DNA from: Pristionchus mayeri
Taxonomy: Eukaryota; Nematoda; Chromadorea; Rhabditida; Neodiplogasteridae
Length of the DNA stretch: 64,000 nt
Assembly (NCBI GenBank): GCA_036245805.1
Contig: BTRK01000006.1
Coordinates: forward strand, 17,702,365 to 17,766,364
Direction: 5' to 3'
The position numbers and the translations under genes are program-made. Shown piece after piece: positions 1 through 11,607 of the stretch; position 1 is the first letter of the stretch, and each line of letters begins with the position of its first letter. The notes beneath the pieces are model-generated. The model did no database searches and was not told the origin of the DNA. It saw nothing but the letters and a program-made list of their open reading frames with translations.

Positions 1-327
1 AGAAGGACGATTCGTTCCAAATATAGTATACAAATTATACAATCAATGCTCGATAAAACTGCGATGAAACTAAGATGATTTAATTAAGAAGAAATCGTGC
101 ATAAAGAAACAAAAATTGAGGAAAACGCGTAATTTGGGTATTGCAGTATCCCTGACGTAAACATTTCTTAAAAACAGGAGAGAACAGCTGATGCAAATTC
201 CTTGGCTTGTATTATTGAGTAGTGGTTACTCTATTCGATAGTGTTGGGCTTTCGGATGCTCAATCGGTACGACGGTTTTTACGCTCCTCCGAATGAAAAT
301 TAAACGGACTTATGTGACACCCTAATA

Positions 328-797
328 GTGCAGCGCAAATCCTACGAAAATTCTTTAAAATGTTGCTTACATCCGAAAACATCTTGCTCTTTCGCCCTTT
401 CAATGAGGTCATTGCTGAATTTTATAGCAGCGAATTCCGGATGGAGAGAAAAGGTGAATAGGCACAATGAAGATAGAAGTAGAAGGACATGGACCATTTC
501 GAAGGGGAGATTTTAGTGCAGTGTATGACGGGAACGACGAAAGGACGCACTATCAGGTGCGAGATATCTCAGAAGCACGCTTGCTCGACGCTGTTTGTTT
601 GCAGATCACCAATCCGCATGAATCAGAGGCAAATATTGTCAGCTGTCTGCCAGAACAGTGGTCGCTTGATGAGAGTGTATCGAATCTATTATGCATTTAC
701 TCTCGTTGGGACTTACAAAGTACCCAATCTCACACAATTTTCGAGTGCCCAGAATCGATACATGATTGATACGATTTTACGGAATTGTATATTTTGA
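328..797 (+). pseudogene. mariner-like transposase N-terminal remnant
   Basis: Three overlapping frames carry pieces that read like the helix-turn-helix half of a mariner transposase: a Phe-Arg-Arg-Gly-Asp-Phe-Ser stretch near 495, a Val-Arg-Asp-Ile-Ser-Glu-Ala-Arg-Leu-Leu-Asp-Ala-Val stretch near 560-600, then, one frame over, a piece ending in Arg-Val-Gly-Thr-Tyr-Lys-Val-Pro-Asn. The frame changes at least twice, no DDE domain follows and no paired terminal repeats are seen. It is noncoding debris upstream of the gene at 948. The family match is from memory and is weak; plain chance ORFs are the alternative. Confidence 0.35.
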
Positions 798-947
798 ACG
801 AATTTATGTATAAAACAATACTCTAATCTCTTTCAATTACGTGCAAATCACGTTTTTTGTACCTTGTTTACTCGCTCCTCCATTCTCCTCTTCCCTCCTC
901 CATTCATTCCCATCTCTCCACTCGCTCGCGGACGGTCGACGGACAAA

Positions 948-3900
948 ATGGAGAGTGAGTGACCCCCTTATTGGACAATATTTCCCCTCCTTTTTTGATC
1001 GATTTTATACTTTACTCTTCCCCAATATTATCATTTCATGTGTTCTTCAGTAAATTCAGTATTTTTTAAAAATAGATCAGCTATTGATTAACCTAAAGTA
1101 ACTACTGCCCTACCGTAACCTACCGTATCCTTGCAGAACCCGGTGCGAAGACTCCGCCGCAAGGGAGCAACGAGCCAGCCTCGGACGACGAAGCGGGCGG
1201 CAGCAAGGGCAGATCGAGTGAGGAGAAGAGGGAGTTGGCATTGTGCCAAGGGATTTGGCAATGTGCCAAGATAGGAAACACTTCCGTTCTCGAAAGTTTG
1301 ACCTTACTCCTCGGCTATTCTACCGTAATCCTACCGTATCCCCTCTTCAGCCAAATCGCACGGCAAGTCCTCCAAGATCATGAAGGGCATGCGGCGGCTG
1401 CTCTCTGGCAAGCGCAAGAGCAAGGGCTCCAAGGAGGGAGGAGAGCTCAGCGCCAGCACTGCGAGGTCAGGAGAGGGGCGGGGCTGAAATGGCTAATAGG
1501 GGGCGGGGCCTGTAGAGGGCGGACGCGGGAATGACGACGATGGCCTACACCGTCTTCGAGAACGACCAGCCGAAGGGCAACGCCCACATCGCTGAGTGCG
1601 GGTACGTACTTTTTAGCATTATTTTATCTAATTTTTAGGCAAAAAGAGCATAAATCATTCTTGAATCGGTGGTGAAAGTGATTTCTGAACTAGAATAATT
1701 GAACATCAAAGATCAATTTTAATCATTCCGGGGAATTGTGCCTCCTTCTCTCTGTCGAGTCACCACGTTTCTTCAGCTAACACTGGAAAATAGTCATAGA
1801 CCAAAGACCAAAGACCAACGATCAAAGATCACTTTCAGGAAAGAGGAGGGGAGACTGCAGTGGCAGGGCAACGAGTCGTCCAAGAAGAGAACGAGCAAGC
1901 AGAGAGGGAAGAAGGAGAGCAGCAAGAGTCCCGCAGGGAAGAGTTGCGAGCCGACTAAGAGGAATGTGGGTACTGTAGGCCTCGAATACTGTAACATCAC
2001 CCAATAACTGAAGGATACTGTAGCAATGAATCAATGTCAGGAGGGAGATCAAAGATCAGCATTGCAGGGTGCAGGAAAGACGCTCGAGTCCACTCGCAAG
2101 ACCATCAAGCAGTCGCGAGGCCGCACGAAGGAGTCTCCGTCGCCCGGTACGGAGATCAAAGATAAAAGATCAAAGATCGGCAAATCGATCATATTGGAGT
2201 AGAATCTCAATGAAAGACCAGCCCGACGAATAGGAACAACCCGATGACGCTGTTCAAAACTCTAAGAAAGAACGCAGAGGTCAAAGATCACTTTGTTCAG
2301 GAATCAAGGCTCGCACCCCTCGCACGCCCGGCACTCCCGGCAAGTCAATGGAACAGAGAAAGATCGTGGGTGTCTGGTTCCGGTTCCGGTTCCATGGTTC
2401 CACGGTACCATCCTTGATCCTTGATCTTCCAGCCGGCTGCCACGCCTCGCTCGGCTGGGTCGAAGTAGGACGCGCGCGCTGCGGCTGCAGGCTCCGCCCA
2501 CTCCGAGGAAGCCCCGCCCCTCCTGCTCCCCTATCTAACGTACCCTACTGTGATAAATCTCACAGGGATAAACTTAATTCCTAGATGCACGGCTTATTGT
2601 TTGCATAATACAATCAGAATTCGATTCATGAACATCTGGCTATAGAGCATGGGAAATGTGTGTACTCTGTGCTCTGATCTCTCGCCCCCCCTATAAAAGC
2701 CGTAGGAAGCAGATAGTAAAATGCGGGGGAACACGTGCGAAATCGCAATGAATTTGCACACTTTATCTGTCCTCTCTGTGAGTTCGAATGCAAATTGTCT
2801 CCTCTCTCCTCTCCTCTCCCATTCTCCATTCATTTCGATCACCGTCTCCGCTCGCGCGCGGTTCCCCCTCCACTCGTAGACTCCCTCCACCCAGGTAAGC
2901 CGTGTTTTTTTTCTCACTAAGCTCCACCCCTTTCCTGTCTAAGTCCCTCCCCTTTTCCAGAGCGATGAGCCAGCGCAAGACCGGCCACGATCAGTTCCGG
3001 AACCTGTTCAAGAACCAGAGCACCGAGCAGACGGCCGTGCGCGTTGCCGGGTACGATGAGTGGGGGGGGGGGGGGATACTGTAGTGGGTACGGAAGGATT
3101 ACGGTAGGATTACAAAAGTATTACGTTGGGAATACTGTATGAATTCCAGTGTACAACTCTTGTACAAAACAAAATGACGTGTTAGGGCGATAACGTAGAT
3201 TTTGGTCTTCCTTCTTTTATTGATTTTGGCATCGTGCCAACTACTTCATTACCTGAGATATGATTGGATGGGGCTAAGAATATGGTATTATGTAGGGTAT
3301 CGTTAGCCCCTACTCCTATACGTGTAGTTCGTAGGCGTTGCTAGTCAATAAATGTGTTGCGATACTATGGTCTACTGGGCTTGTGACTCTTTTTGGCAAC
3401 GCGCCAACTTCTCTACCGTAACCATTCGTCATTCAGCTCGCAACAGCCCAGCCGCTCGCGCTCCTCCGCCAAGGGTGAGTTAACAATGGTGCCAGGAATG
3501 AAGCTGGTTCCGGATCCAACCAGAACCAGATTGGTTCCGTGTGGTGCCATGTGGTACCAGTCCCCGAGCATATGGTACCTTTGCAGCGAGCAGCGTTGCG
3601 GCGCAGAGTCGCCGACGTCACGACACGAAGGGAACTCCGAGTACCAAATCGATCAAGAGGAAGTCGGGAGGACGAAGTGAGTTGATCTTTGATCTTTGTC
3701 GAATGAACTTTGATCTCCGGCATTGCTTTTGGTGGAAAAAATAGATAAGTAGCGTGCGATATATCGCTGGCATTGATCCAGCTCTTCCCTTGAACTGTTT
3801 GATCTTTGATCTTTGACGATTAGTCTTTGATCTCTTCATTATTCAACGCACTGATACGTAATAGTAGTAATAAGAGTAGGCTCGGACTATCGCTCGTTGA

Positions 3901-5944
3901 CCATGGGATGAATCTCTATCTTGATCTTTGAAGCGTGTTCTTTGACCTTTAATCTTTAATTTCTACAGGCAAGGCCTCGTCGACGGACAAGAGCTCGGGC
4001 TCGCGCAAGAAGAGCATCGGCAGAGCAGCTGGTAGCCCCAAGGAGACATCTCGCAAGTCGAATGGGTGAGTGGAGGGGTACTGTAGGTAGGGATTACGGT
4101 ACTTTACTACGGTGTCTGATGGTTGGCGGGGCTCTGCAGGTTTCGGCGCTTACTATTGATGGCCAAAAAGGAGTTTTGTGTTCACAGAGGGGGGAGGGTG
4201 GTGTGGTGGTCACGGTACAGTACCCAAACTTACAGTAATCCCTTTTCAGACGCGCGAAGACACCAGCTCGGACGCCGCAGGCCACGACACCCACCACGCC
4301 GGACGCCCGCACCGCCGGATCGATTCCCGGCTCTCCCAAGAGGAGCCGCCCCTCCACGAAGTACAATGGGTACGATAGCTACGCCGTTGTTTGATCTTTT
4401 CTCTTATCGATTGGAAAATTCCTGATTTTCGTTCTGATCTTTGATCTATAGTCCACTCTCGCCTTCTGTTGCGTCCAAATTTGCATCATGTGCAAAATTA
4501 GTGATTTGTCGGCGGCAAATTCAAATGTGAATTTTCCAGTCAGGACGTGCAGGAGAAGACGGAAATGCAGAATACGGTATTCGAGAACGATGTGACTGCG
4601 GGGCAGACGACGGCTGGAGGAGGAGAGATGGGCGGAGGACCCCAGATCAAGATGGCCGAGGCGAGGTACGGTAGGGGAGAGGGGAGAGGGGTACGTTGGG
4701 ATAGGTACGGTTGTAGGTAATCAATAGCTGATCTTTGGCCTTAGTTAACGAGTAGTGAAATATTCTGATAGTATTTATGGTTACTGTAGCGTTTGATCTT
4801 TGATATTTTGACATGATCAAAACTCTGTCACGAAGGGTTTCGATCTTTGATCTTTAGCAGGATCACTGTGGGTGGATTTGGTGACCCTTGCTGTCGTGTG
4901 ATCTTTGCTCTTCTGCTTTATTCACTTTTGGAATACGTTAATAAAAATATTGATCTTTGATCTTTTGCAGGATCAAGGCACGTAAGCTGCAGTGGAAGAA
5001 GGACGAGGGGTCGCCCGATCCGAAGAAGCAGCAGGAATCGTCCGCCAACGACGGCGATAAATACGAGAAGAAGTACGGCGCGGGAGCCTACGGCAAAGGA
5101 GAGATCAGGTACGGGAATAAGGGGCGGGGCTTAGGAAAAGGGGCGGAGCTTAGTGCATTTTCCTATGCAGACACGAGGCGAACAACACGATCAAGGATCG
5201 CACCATCTTCGAGAACGACGGAAAGGGAGGAAAGCCGGCCGAAGTCAAGTACGCGCCAAATTTGAATTTGAATCATCCTACAGTATCCTGTCCTTGCAGG
5301 GAGGAAAAGGCGAAGCTTCAGTGGGCGCCGGGCGCGAAGCCGGACGAACCTCCGGTGAGTTCACTGTAGGATTAGGGTGCCTAAAGTGTTACCATACGTA
5401 GGATACGGTAGTTACGGCGCATGATTAATCTATAATCCGTGCAGGCCAAGCCGCGGCGCGGTATCCCCGCGATGCCCAGCACGAATGCCACGTCGATCAC
5501 GGGCAGTCCTCCGAAGGAGAATGTGGCTGAGAAGCTGGTATCGTGCTACATCGCCCCCACCCTGCAGCATGCCGCTTTCAACTCGGCAGAGATGCTCAAG
5601 AAGGAAGGTGAGGGATGGAGGTGTACGGTAGCATACTGTAGGTGGGAGAGAGACGGGGACGGTAGGATACTGTAGGTGCTTAAGAAGGGAGGGGAAGATG
5701 CAGGGGTACGGTAGAATACAGAAGGAGAGAGAAGGAGGAGTACAGTAGGATACAGGAGAAGAGAGAAGGAGGGATACGGTAGGATACTGTAGGAGAGAGG
5801 AGGGGATTGTATTATACTGTAGGTGAGAGAAGGAGGGGTACGGTAGGAAGCATTAAATGGGCTTCGATGGTTGAATATCTTCAATTTCTTTCCTTCTCAG
5901 GCGCACTCCACAGCGAGCCATACGAGGCAGCGAAGCCGAAGTAG
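948..5944 (+). CDS. Basic Ser/Lys-rich protein with three FEND...LQW modules (unrecognised, nematode-type)
   Basis: I do not recognise this family. Proposed exons: 948-954, 1137-1217, 1351-1465, 1518-1601, 1839-1965, 2068-2146, 2301-2365, 2433-2464, 2961-3050, 3437-3474, 3587-3676, 3969-4065, 4250-4369, 4540-4665, 4971-5108, 5171-5248, 5300-5354, 5445-5607, 5901-5944. They sum to 1629 nt in one frame (542 residues plus TAG), with GT-AG borders and matching phase. The boundaries of exons 7-8 are the least certain. The first exon is only ATG GAG A. The protein is very rich in Lys, Ser, Arg, Gly and Thr, with no signal peptide or membrane segment. A module (Thr-Val/Ile-Phe-Glu-Asn-Asp, then 10-35 residues, then Lys/Arg-Leu-Gln-Trp) occurs three times: exons 4-5, 14-15 and 16-17. 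The 120-residue C-terminus is less biased. An internal ATG at 2965 could start a shorter form. Role unknown; charge and repeats suggest a scaffold or nucleic-acid or cytoskeleton binder (inference). Confidence 0.8.
1788..4970 (+). repeat. Intronic GATCAAAGATC / GATCTTTGATC motif cluster
   Basis: Introns of the gene at 948-5944 contain many short copies of TTTGATC or its complement, for example at about 1790-1835, 2155-2180, 3680-3700, 3795-3830, 4430-4450, 4790-4860 and 4950-4968. Several sit directly against a 3' splice site. The same motif reappears sparsely in the large minus-strand gene, for example near 18850. They could be branch-point or pyrimidine-tract substitutes, or a simple expanding repeat. 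Confidence 0.55.
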
Positions 5945-6421
5945 TCAAGAGAGGACGGGAGATCAAAGATCAATCTATCCCCCCCCCTCCCCCTCTGCCT
6001 CTTCCCCTAATCTGTGATTCCATGCCCCACTCTCAGACCCCTACCAAAGTCACGAACTAAGATTGTCTGCAGCATTACTAACTGATAGTACGGATAAATG
6101 TATTACGAAAACAATTCTTTAAGTATGCACAGCACGTATTAAGTAGATCAACGCAGAACATCAATTGCTGGCTAATTGACAACTCAAACCGGAAACCATT
6201 GGCTTTTTTTCTCTCGTTTGCTCCCTTTCGATGTATGAGTATGCTGAAAGTAAAATAATACGAGTTACATTAATTTATCGAATATGCAATTGCTTGGTTT
6301 GTTGATTGTATTGTTGTGCAATAATATCGTACCCTAAGCAGTAGCGATAGGAATGCAGCTGTGCATGGGCTGCTCTTCAATCATGGTCTCAGTTGGTACT
6401 GGCTGGTGCCTGGCCTGGCAA
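5945..6421. other. Convergent 3' flank between two genes
   Basis: This 477 bp stretch lies between the stop codons of the plus-strand gene ending at 5944 and the minus-strand gene ending at 6422. It starts with a pyrimidine-rich run near 5977-6010 and becomes AT-rich. It presumably holds both 3' untranslated regions. No ORF or repeat stands out. Confidence 0.5.
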
Positions 6422-8394
6422 TCATGCTGGTACAGGCTGGTTCGCAGGCTGGGATTCAGGTTGGCTCGTAGGTTGGGATTCAGGCTGGTTCACGGGCTGG
6501 TTCATGGGTTGGTTCAGGGGCTGGCACTGAGGCTGGTACGGGTGCTGGCACTGGGGCTGGTACATGGGCTGACAGTTTGGCGGGCATGGGGACTGGCACG
6601 GGGGTTGGTGGGGCTGACACACGGGTTGGTAGCCGTTCTGCTCGCGAAGCTGCTCTTCCATGATCTGCAATGCAATCGGTCGAATATTTTCGAAACTCAA
6701 ATCATGATACACGCATTTTAACTTTCTATGTGATGCATTGCATTTTTATGGTGAATCGATATTTTAGCCGTAAATTCAAGATTTACCTTTTTGCGCGCAC
6801 TAAAGCAGACGCCCGCCAGTGCACCTGAGGTACGCAATTACATCACTATGATCTTATTTTATCTTTATTTGCCCCACAATTGTCATGCATGAGCCACCAA
6901 TGCATTATACTTCTAAGGAATGTACACAAAGATGGGAAACGATCACAACTAGGTTGGGCTATTCGGTGTTTATTGCGGCGCTACAATCGCCTCTCCTTCG
7001 CCTATTGCGAAATCCGAGGAGGGGGAGGAGATTACGACACCGCAATAAACTCCGATTAGGCAATCGTAAAACGTTCTCTAGAAGCACTTTGGACAAGAGG
7101 GATACGTAGTCCTAGCAGTAGTCGGCCTCGCCGCACTACACCGCCTAGCGTAGTCGTTTCGACTGCAAAATCGCTTGACGTGGCTGCACCCTTACCTTCT
7201 ACCTTCTAGCCAATCCTACTCTCATCCTCACCCTGGAAGATGCTGAAGAGGAGATGGACGAACACCCAGATGTACTTGCTGCCGTACTGGCGCTTGAAGC
7301 TGCTGTATTCCGTTTTCTTCTTATCCGCCACTAAGAAGAGGGCAGACCCCACCCACATGACCGTGTTGATTATCTGCAATGAAGCTCTTATTTCGAAGAG
7401 GTTTCCGAGCACTTGTAACTCAAGAAGTACCTAAAGATAATAACCAAATTACCATTTGGAAACAATTTCGCGCCCAGAAATTGTGGAAAAGGATATTACA
7501 TTACTCGAAAATTGAAACCCTAAAGCTGACCATGAGGATGGCATAGGCCAGGATGAGGCAGGGCATCTTTCGTAGGATGGCCTCCAGTCCGAGAATAGGC
7601 AACCAGACAGAGAAGATGCCCGCCACGGCTCGGGCCTGGAAGGTGGACGGGCGTGATCTTTGCTCTTTGGCTGACTAGTGACCACTATGAGCTATTCATT
7701 TTCATTTTCAAGTAATGTCATTGTTACTGCGTTATATAAATGAGGAATCTCAGCAACCGCGCGCTGTTAGAGAAACGAGAGGGCGATCGCACTCGCGCGC
7801 TCTCTCGCTCCTTCCCTAAATTATTTCCCCTGATGCCCATGGCTGGCAATCTGCCAAGTTGCGACGTGAAAATTTTAGAATCTCTTATCGTTGGGGAAGG
7901 ACTCTTGCATTACCTAGACAATGGTAATGCAAGAGTCACTTTTTTAGTTTTACATTTGCTCCTCCTTTAACGGGCTTAAAAATCATAATTTCAGAGCCGA
8001 TAGCATCCGGAGACTACTTCGTAAGATTTGCTTGATTCATTATAATATGAAGAGCAATCAACTAACATAGAATCTCTCCTGGTCTCTAAGCGAACTGTCC
8101 AACTGCTCGGCGGCCAAATCATTGACGGGATTGGCGATGATGAACACGGGTTGCAGACAAGCGAAGATGCACGTTAGGATCGCCGCCCATAACTGGAAGG
8201 CAGGTACGGTAGCTTGGTTACGGTAGGAAGGACAGGGTTGGGAAGAACGGGTACTGTAATAAGCCGTGGCTTCTTTAGAGCTGTTACTGTACAGTAATAT
8301 GTGCAGATTACGGTAGGATAGGTTACGGTAATTAGATACTAGTTGGAGGATACGGTAGTTGGAGACTCACGCAGACTGTATGCATGGCTGACAT
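6422..8394 (-). CDS. Multi-pass (about 4-TM) membrane protein with Gln/Pro-rich C-terminal repeats
   Basis: Six exons read on the minus strand: 8371-8394 (start ATG), 8067-8192, 7519-7635, 7232-7373, 6787-6824 and 6422-6664 (TGA at 6422-6424). They sum to 690 nt, 229 residues, with every phase matching. Hydrophobic segments fall near residues 8-28, 52-70, 74-88 and 90-108, with a further one spanning the exon 4/5 join near 125-147. The last ~78 residues are hydrophilic and built of short repeats ending in Gln-Pro: Cys-Gln-Pro units first, then Asn-Gln-Pro and Ser-Gln-Pro units. Small nematode membrane proteins of this shape are common, but I cannot name the family. It converges with the plus-strand gene ending at 5944. 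Function unknown; the tail is likely cytosolic and interaction-prone (inference). A long plus-strand ORF over the tail is only its antisense shadow. Confidence 0.85.
6968..7050. repeat. Short inverted repeat (intronic hairpin)
   Basis: Imperfect arms of about 28 nt face each other across a purine/pyrimidine-rich centre, inside the intron between exons 4 and 5 of the membrane-protein gene. Ends read GTTTATTGCGG and CCGCAATAAAC. It is probably a small foldback MITE. Confidence 0.6.
7900..7937. repeat. Short perfect hairpin
   Basis: A 15 nt perfect inverted repeat (GACTCTTGCATTACC and its complement) with an 8 nt loop lies in an intron of the membrane-protein gene. Role unknown. Confidence 0.6.
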
Positions 8395-9744
8395 TGGGCG
8401 TATCGACGGTCCGGAGAAGGAAAACAACCAGTGGAGAGGGAGGGAAGAGGAGAGAATGAGAGGAGAAGGGGGAGATGATCCTTTGTCAGATCGATACTTC
8501 AATCAACTTGCATGTGTGAAAGGACAAAAGATCAAAAGTTCAATATAAAAATGCAGATAAAATGAATGCAAAATTAGAGAGCATAAAACAGTCGCCTATG
8601 TGCAATCACGCGACTGCTGCTAGAGGAAGTCGTAATCGGTTCACTCGTCGAGAAAACACACAGCGATGGTGCTCAACTAGGCAATGAGTAAAATGATGGA
8701 TTTGAGCAAACTGTGCCTGAGTAATCCATGTCGCATAATGCTAAGTAATGTTAATGAATTTGCTAATAAAATGGAGACGTTTTCAAAATTCTAAAACCTC
8801 GAATCACTGTTTTTTTACTGATTCACAAAATTCAAGGACTGATTAAAAATTTGCGAAGACGAACTTATAATATGTTACACTGACAAGAGGAAGTTATGAG
8901 GGAGTATGGTCGAAATTTCAGAGATTTGAGAAATTTGTATAATTGGTCTAATTTCAATCGGAATTTACTAGAAATTGGCATCATTCTTGGCATTTCACAG
9001 TGTCAGTTCTTCCCCGTCTCCCTCTTCGCTTTCGTCTGCCACTCTCTCCGCTTTCACCCTCGACGCTTGCACGAATCTCCAATTTCGACGCTGATTTCTA
9101 CGATTCTTTAGAATTTGAGCAGTTTTGCACACTGACTGTTCAAAGATTTCGAAGAAATAAGTGCTGTTGTTTCGAGAAATATTCTTTACCTCTGGTTGAT
9201 CAGCATTTTTGTTGACGCAGCAAGTTTATCGTACTCTGCTGTGTTGAGCAGTTCTTCCTTTAGTATCGATGCATCTTTCCAACGATCGAGGAGAGTCTGA
9301 GAATTGCATACAACGCATTACGAATAACTCCAGTCGGTTGCAAGTACTCCACAGCGTTCTGCCCCGACAGAGAAGGGGTAAATCGAGTGGGCGGAGCTAC
9401 AGTATTTTGCAGTCTGATTGACAGGGTGTTCGAATGGGCAAACACTTTACTGTATGCAAATCGTAGGATGTAATACCATTCACGTATTGCCGTACACACG
9501 CAAAATGTGTGCTCTGGCCAATCTCTTGGTTTCCAACTTTGATAGAAGTCGGTACTTCCTCAGACAATACTTTTCCTGCAGCCACGTGCATACAATTTCA
9601 TTACTTATCGGAAAATAACATAAATATCATCAATACGAGAAAGGGAAAATGCATGCTGGGGGACGACACAAGACTCATGGTCGCGCCCCCCACTGCTTAC
9701 AAAAATTGAAAATACTTTATTTATAAAATAGGAACAATAACAAT
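8395..9744. other. Intergenic stretch with no supported gene
   Basis: This is AT-rich DNA between the membrane-protein gene start and the L3 pseudogene. The first part (8395-8480) is purine-rich and is presumably the upstream region of the minus-strand gene. Short ORFs at 9000-9700 show no recognisable motifs or splice structure. Confidence 0.5.
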
Positions 9745-11156
9745 CTAATTTTTATCTTGAGGATGGAGGGGGCGTGGCCCATGCCCAATGGCTCCCTTGG
9801 TCATGAGGTAGTCCTGCTTGACGACTCCGTAGTGGGGGAAGCCGCCCTATAAAAATAAGATGAGCATACTCCACACATTAATAAAAAAATAGTGCGCATC
9901 AGCAAACGCAAACGTAGAAATTATTAGAGAGTTATGGTCACAAAAAGCTGAGAGGTCACTCTCTTCATTTCCCGAAATCTCTCATCGATCAACCGGTCGA
10001 GAGAGTTCGGGAAATGAAGAGAGTGACCCCTCAGCTTTCCATAAATGGCCCATTAGAAATACTCACCATGGGGTTGATGGTCTTCTCGGTGAGATCGAAC
10101 TCAGTGGCACCGTTGGCCTTGCCCTCGCCGGAAAAAGGAGACTTGCCGATGCGGTAGATCTTCTTGTTCATCTCAGTTCTGTGATGGTCTCCTTCTTGCC
10201 CAGCAAGGTCAACCGTGAACTGGACACGAGAAGGATGCCAAGCTCCGATACAAGCGACCTGAACGATTATGGTTTCATATAACGAAAAAGGAAAACAAAT
10301 ATAGCAATATTGTTATCTAATAGGTCAGAACCGGGATTTTATTAGCAAGAACATTATGTCCACTACTTTAATTTTGGCAAGCATCACTGTAAACTTGGCT
10401 ATACCGTGAAAGGAAAAAATACCTTGCGGGTCTTTCGAGGGAGCTTCTTGGTATGCCATCTCGAAGTGACTCCATTGAATCCCTTTCCGCGGGTAACACC
10501 AATGGTGTTGATCATCTCATCGTGAGAGAACACCTGGTCGGCGAGGATCTGTAAACAAAGTATTGTTAGGATTACACGCTGTTAGAACTATGAGCCTGAG
10601 AGCTTGAAAAGCTTGAAAGACAGAAACCTCTTCTGGTACTGTTGCAGTAAAATAAAGGCTATTCCACGTGATGCGTCGAGTAATGGAAGAACAAGCGGAT
10701 TTTAGCGATAATATACAAATTCAAACCTGTTTCTCAAGAAGCTCGCGGCCCCGCTCGACCTTTCGGCGATGGTGCCACCGTTAACTTGACCTCCATGATA
10801 TGGGTCTACTTGTTACAATGCTTGAGGAGCTTCTGCTGAAAAAGGGAAATAATTAAACATGCAACCAAAATATGCCGGTCAATCGTCGATTTGTAAAAAA
10901 ATATTATAACTTGCCTGGGTGTGGACGATAACGCGGATGCTGGAGCAGTACTTCCTCATATTCTTGAGGTCTCCCTCTACGGCCTTCTTGCTATCATCAT
11001 CCTGCCACTAAAGGAAAGTTTTCACCGATGCAAGGCGTAAAAAAAACGGAGCGTAAAAAAAGAATAATGCCAAGCGAACCAGTTTTAAAATGCGTCAGCG
11101 GAAGTCCTCAGTGAGGTGCTCAGCGAACACGGTCTTGATGGGGCGAGGTTCGTGGC
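9745..11156 (-). pseudogene. rpl-3: Ribosomal protein L3 (uL3) pseudogene, introns retained
   Basis: Exon-like blocks at 9745-9846, 10067-10258, 10423-10548, about 10732-10850, 10915-11007 and about 11090-11156 read, in order, as the central and C-terminal parts of cytosolic ribosomal protein L3. Recognisable pieces include [21 protein letters not shown] and Gly-Gly-Phe-Pro-His-Tyr-Gly. It is dead. The block near 10730-10850 has an in-frame TAG and two one-base deletions. The block near 11090 has a TGA where Arg is expected. The last block diverges and stops about 60 residues early. The N-terminal half is absent. Introns are kept, so it is a duplicated copy, not a processed one. One intron starts with GC (10914-10909 on the minus strand), a known minor donor type. 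Two blocks (10067-10258, 10423-10548) are still fully open. Confidence 0.88.
9946..10036. repeat. Hairpin inside an L3 pseudogene intron
   Basis: Two near-perfect arms of about 35 nt (GAGAGTGACC at the inner right side and its complement on the left) face each other across about 20 nt. It is a small foldback inserted into the last intron. Confidence 0.65.
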
Positions 11157-11607
11157 CTAGAACGGGAATAATCAAAATGTTGTCAAAGAATGAAAAGCGA
11201 TTAGTGAAAATAGGGCAAAAAATGACAAATTCTGGCTCGTAAACTGAATCATAGGCATAACCTTGGTTCTTGTAGCGTACATGAATATAATAACGATGAA
11301 TCGTCTAATTTTAAACAATTAAAACATACAAAATTAATGGGAAAAGTTCAAAATAAACAGGAAAACAAGCATGCTTCCTCAGCTAGCGTCGGTAAAAGTT
11401 ACCGTACTTTTAGTTCGAATTCAGCGGGAAAAACATTGCAGTCTGGTAATCGCTTCAAGATATATTTGCGGGAATATTCAAAAATAAATTTCCTTTGTCT
11501 ACCCTTGTCTGGAGATTACAACGGGGGGCGGAACGCTGTGACTCGGAAGGATCCATGATTGAGAGTGAAAGAAAATCTGTTGTACAATAATTCTGAATAA
11601 ATAAACA
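11157..11607. other. Gap with no supported gene
   Basis: This AT-rich stretch lies between the L3 pseudogene and the 3' end of the BTB gene. I see no open coding exon, no paired repeats and no RNA gene. Confidence 0.5.

Noticed and set aside
5546..5884. 112-codon minus-strand ORF
   Set aside because: Low-complexity antisense of a GA-rich intron with TACGGTAG repeats; no start context, splice structure or motif.
6353..6721. 122-codon plus-strand ORF with Gly-Leu-Val repeats
   Set aside because: It is the antisense of the Gln-Pro repeat exon of the minus-strand membrane-protein gene, whose splice sites and phases are consistent.
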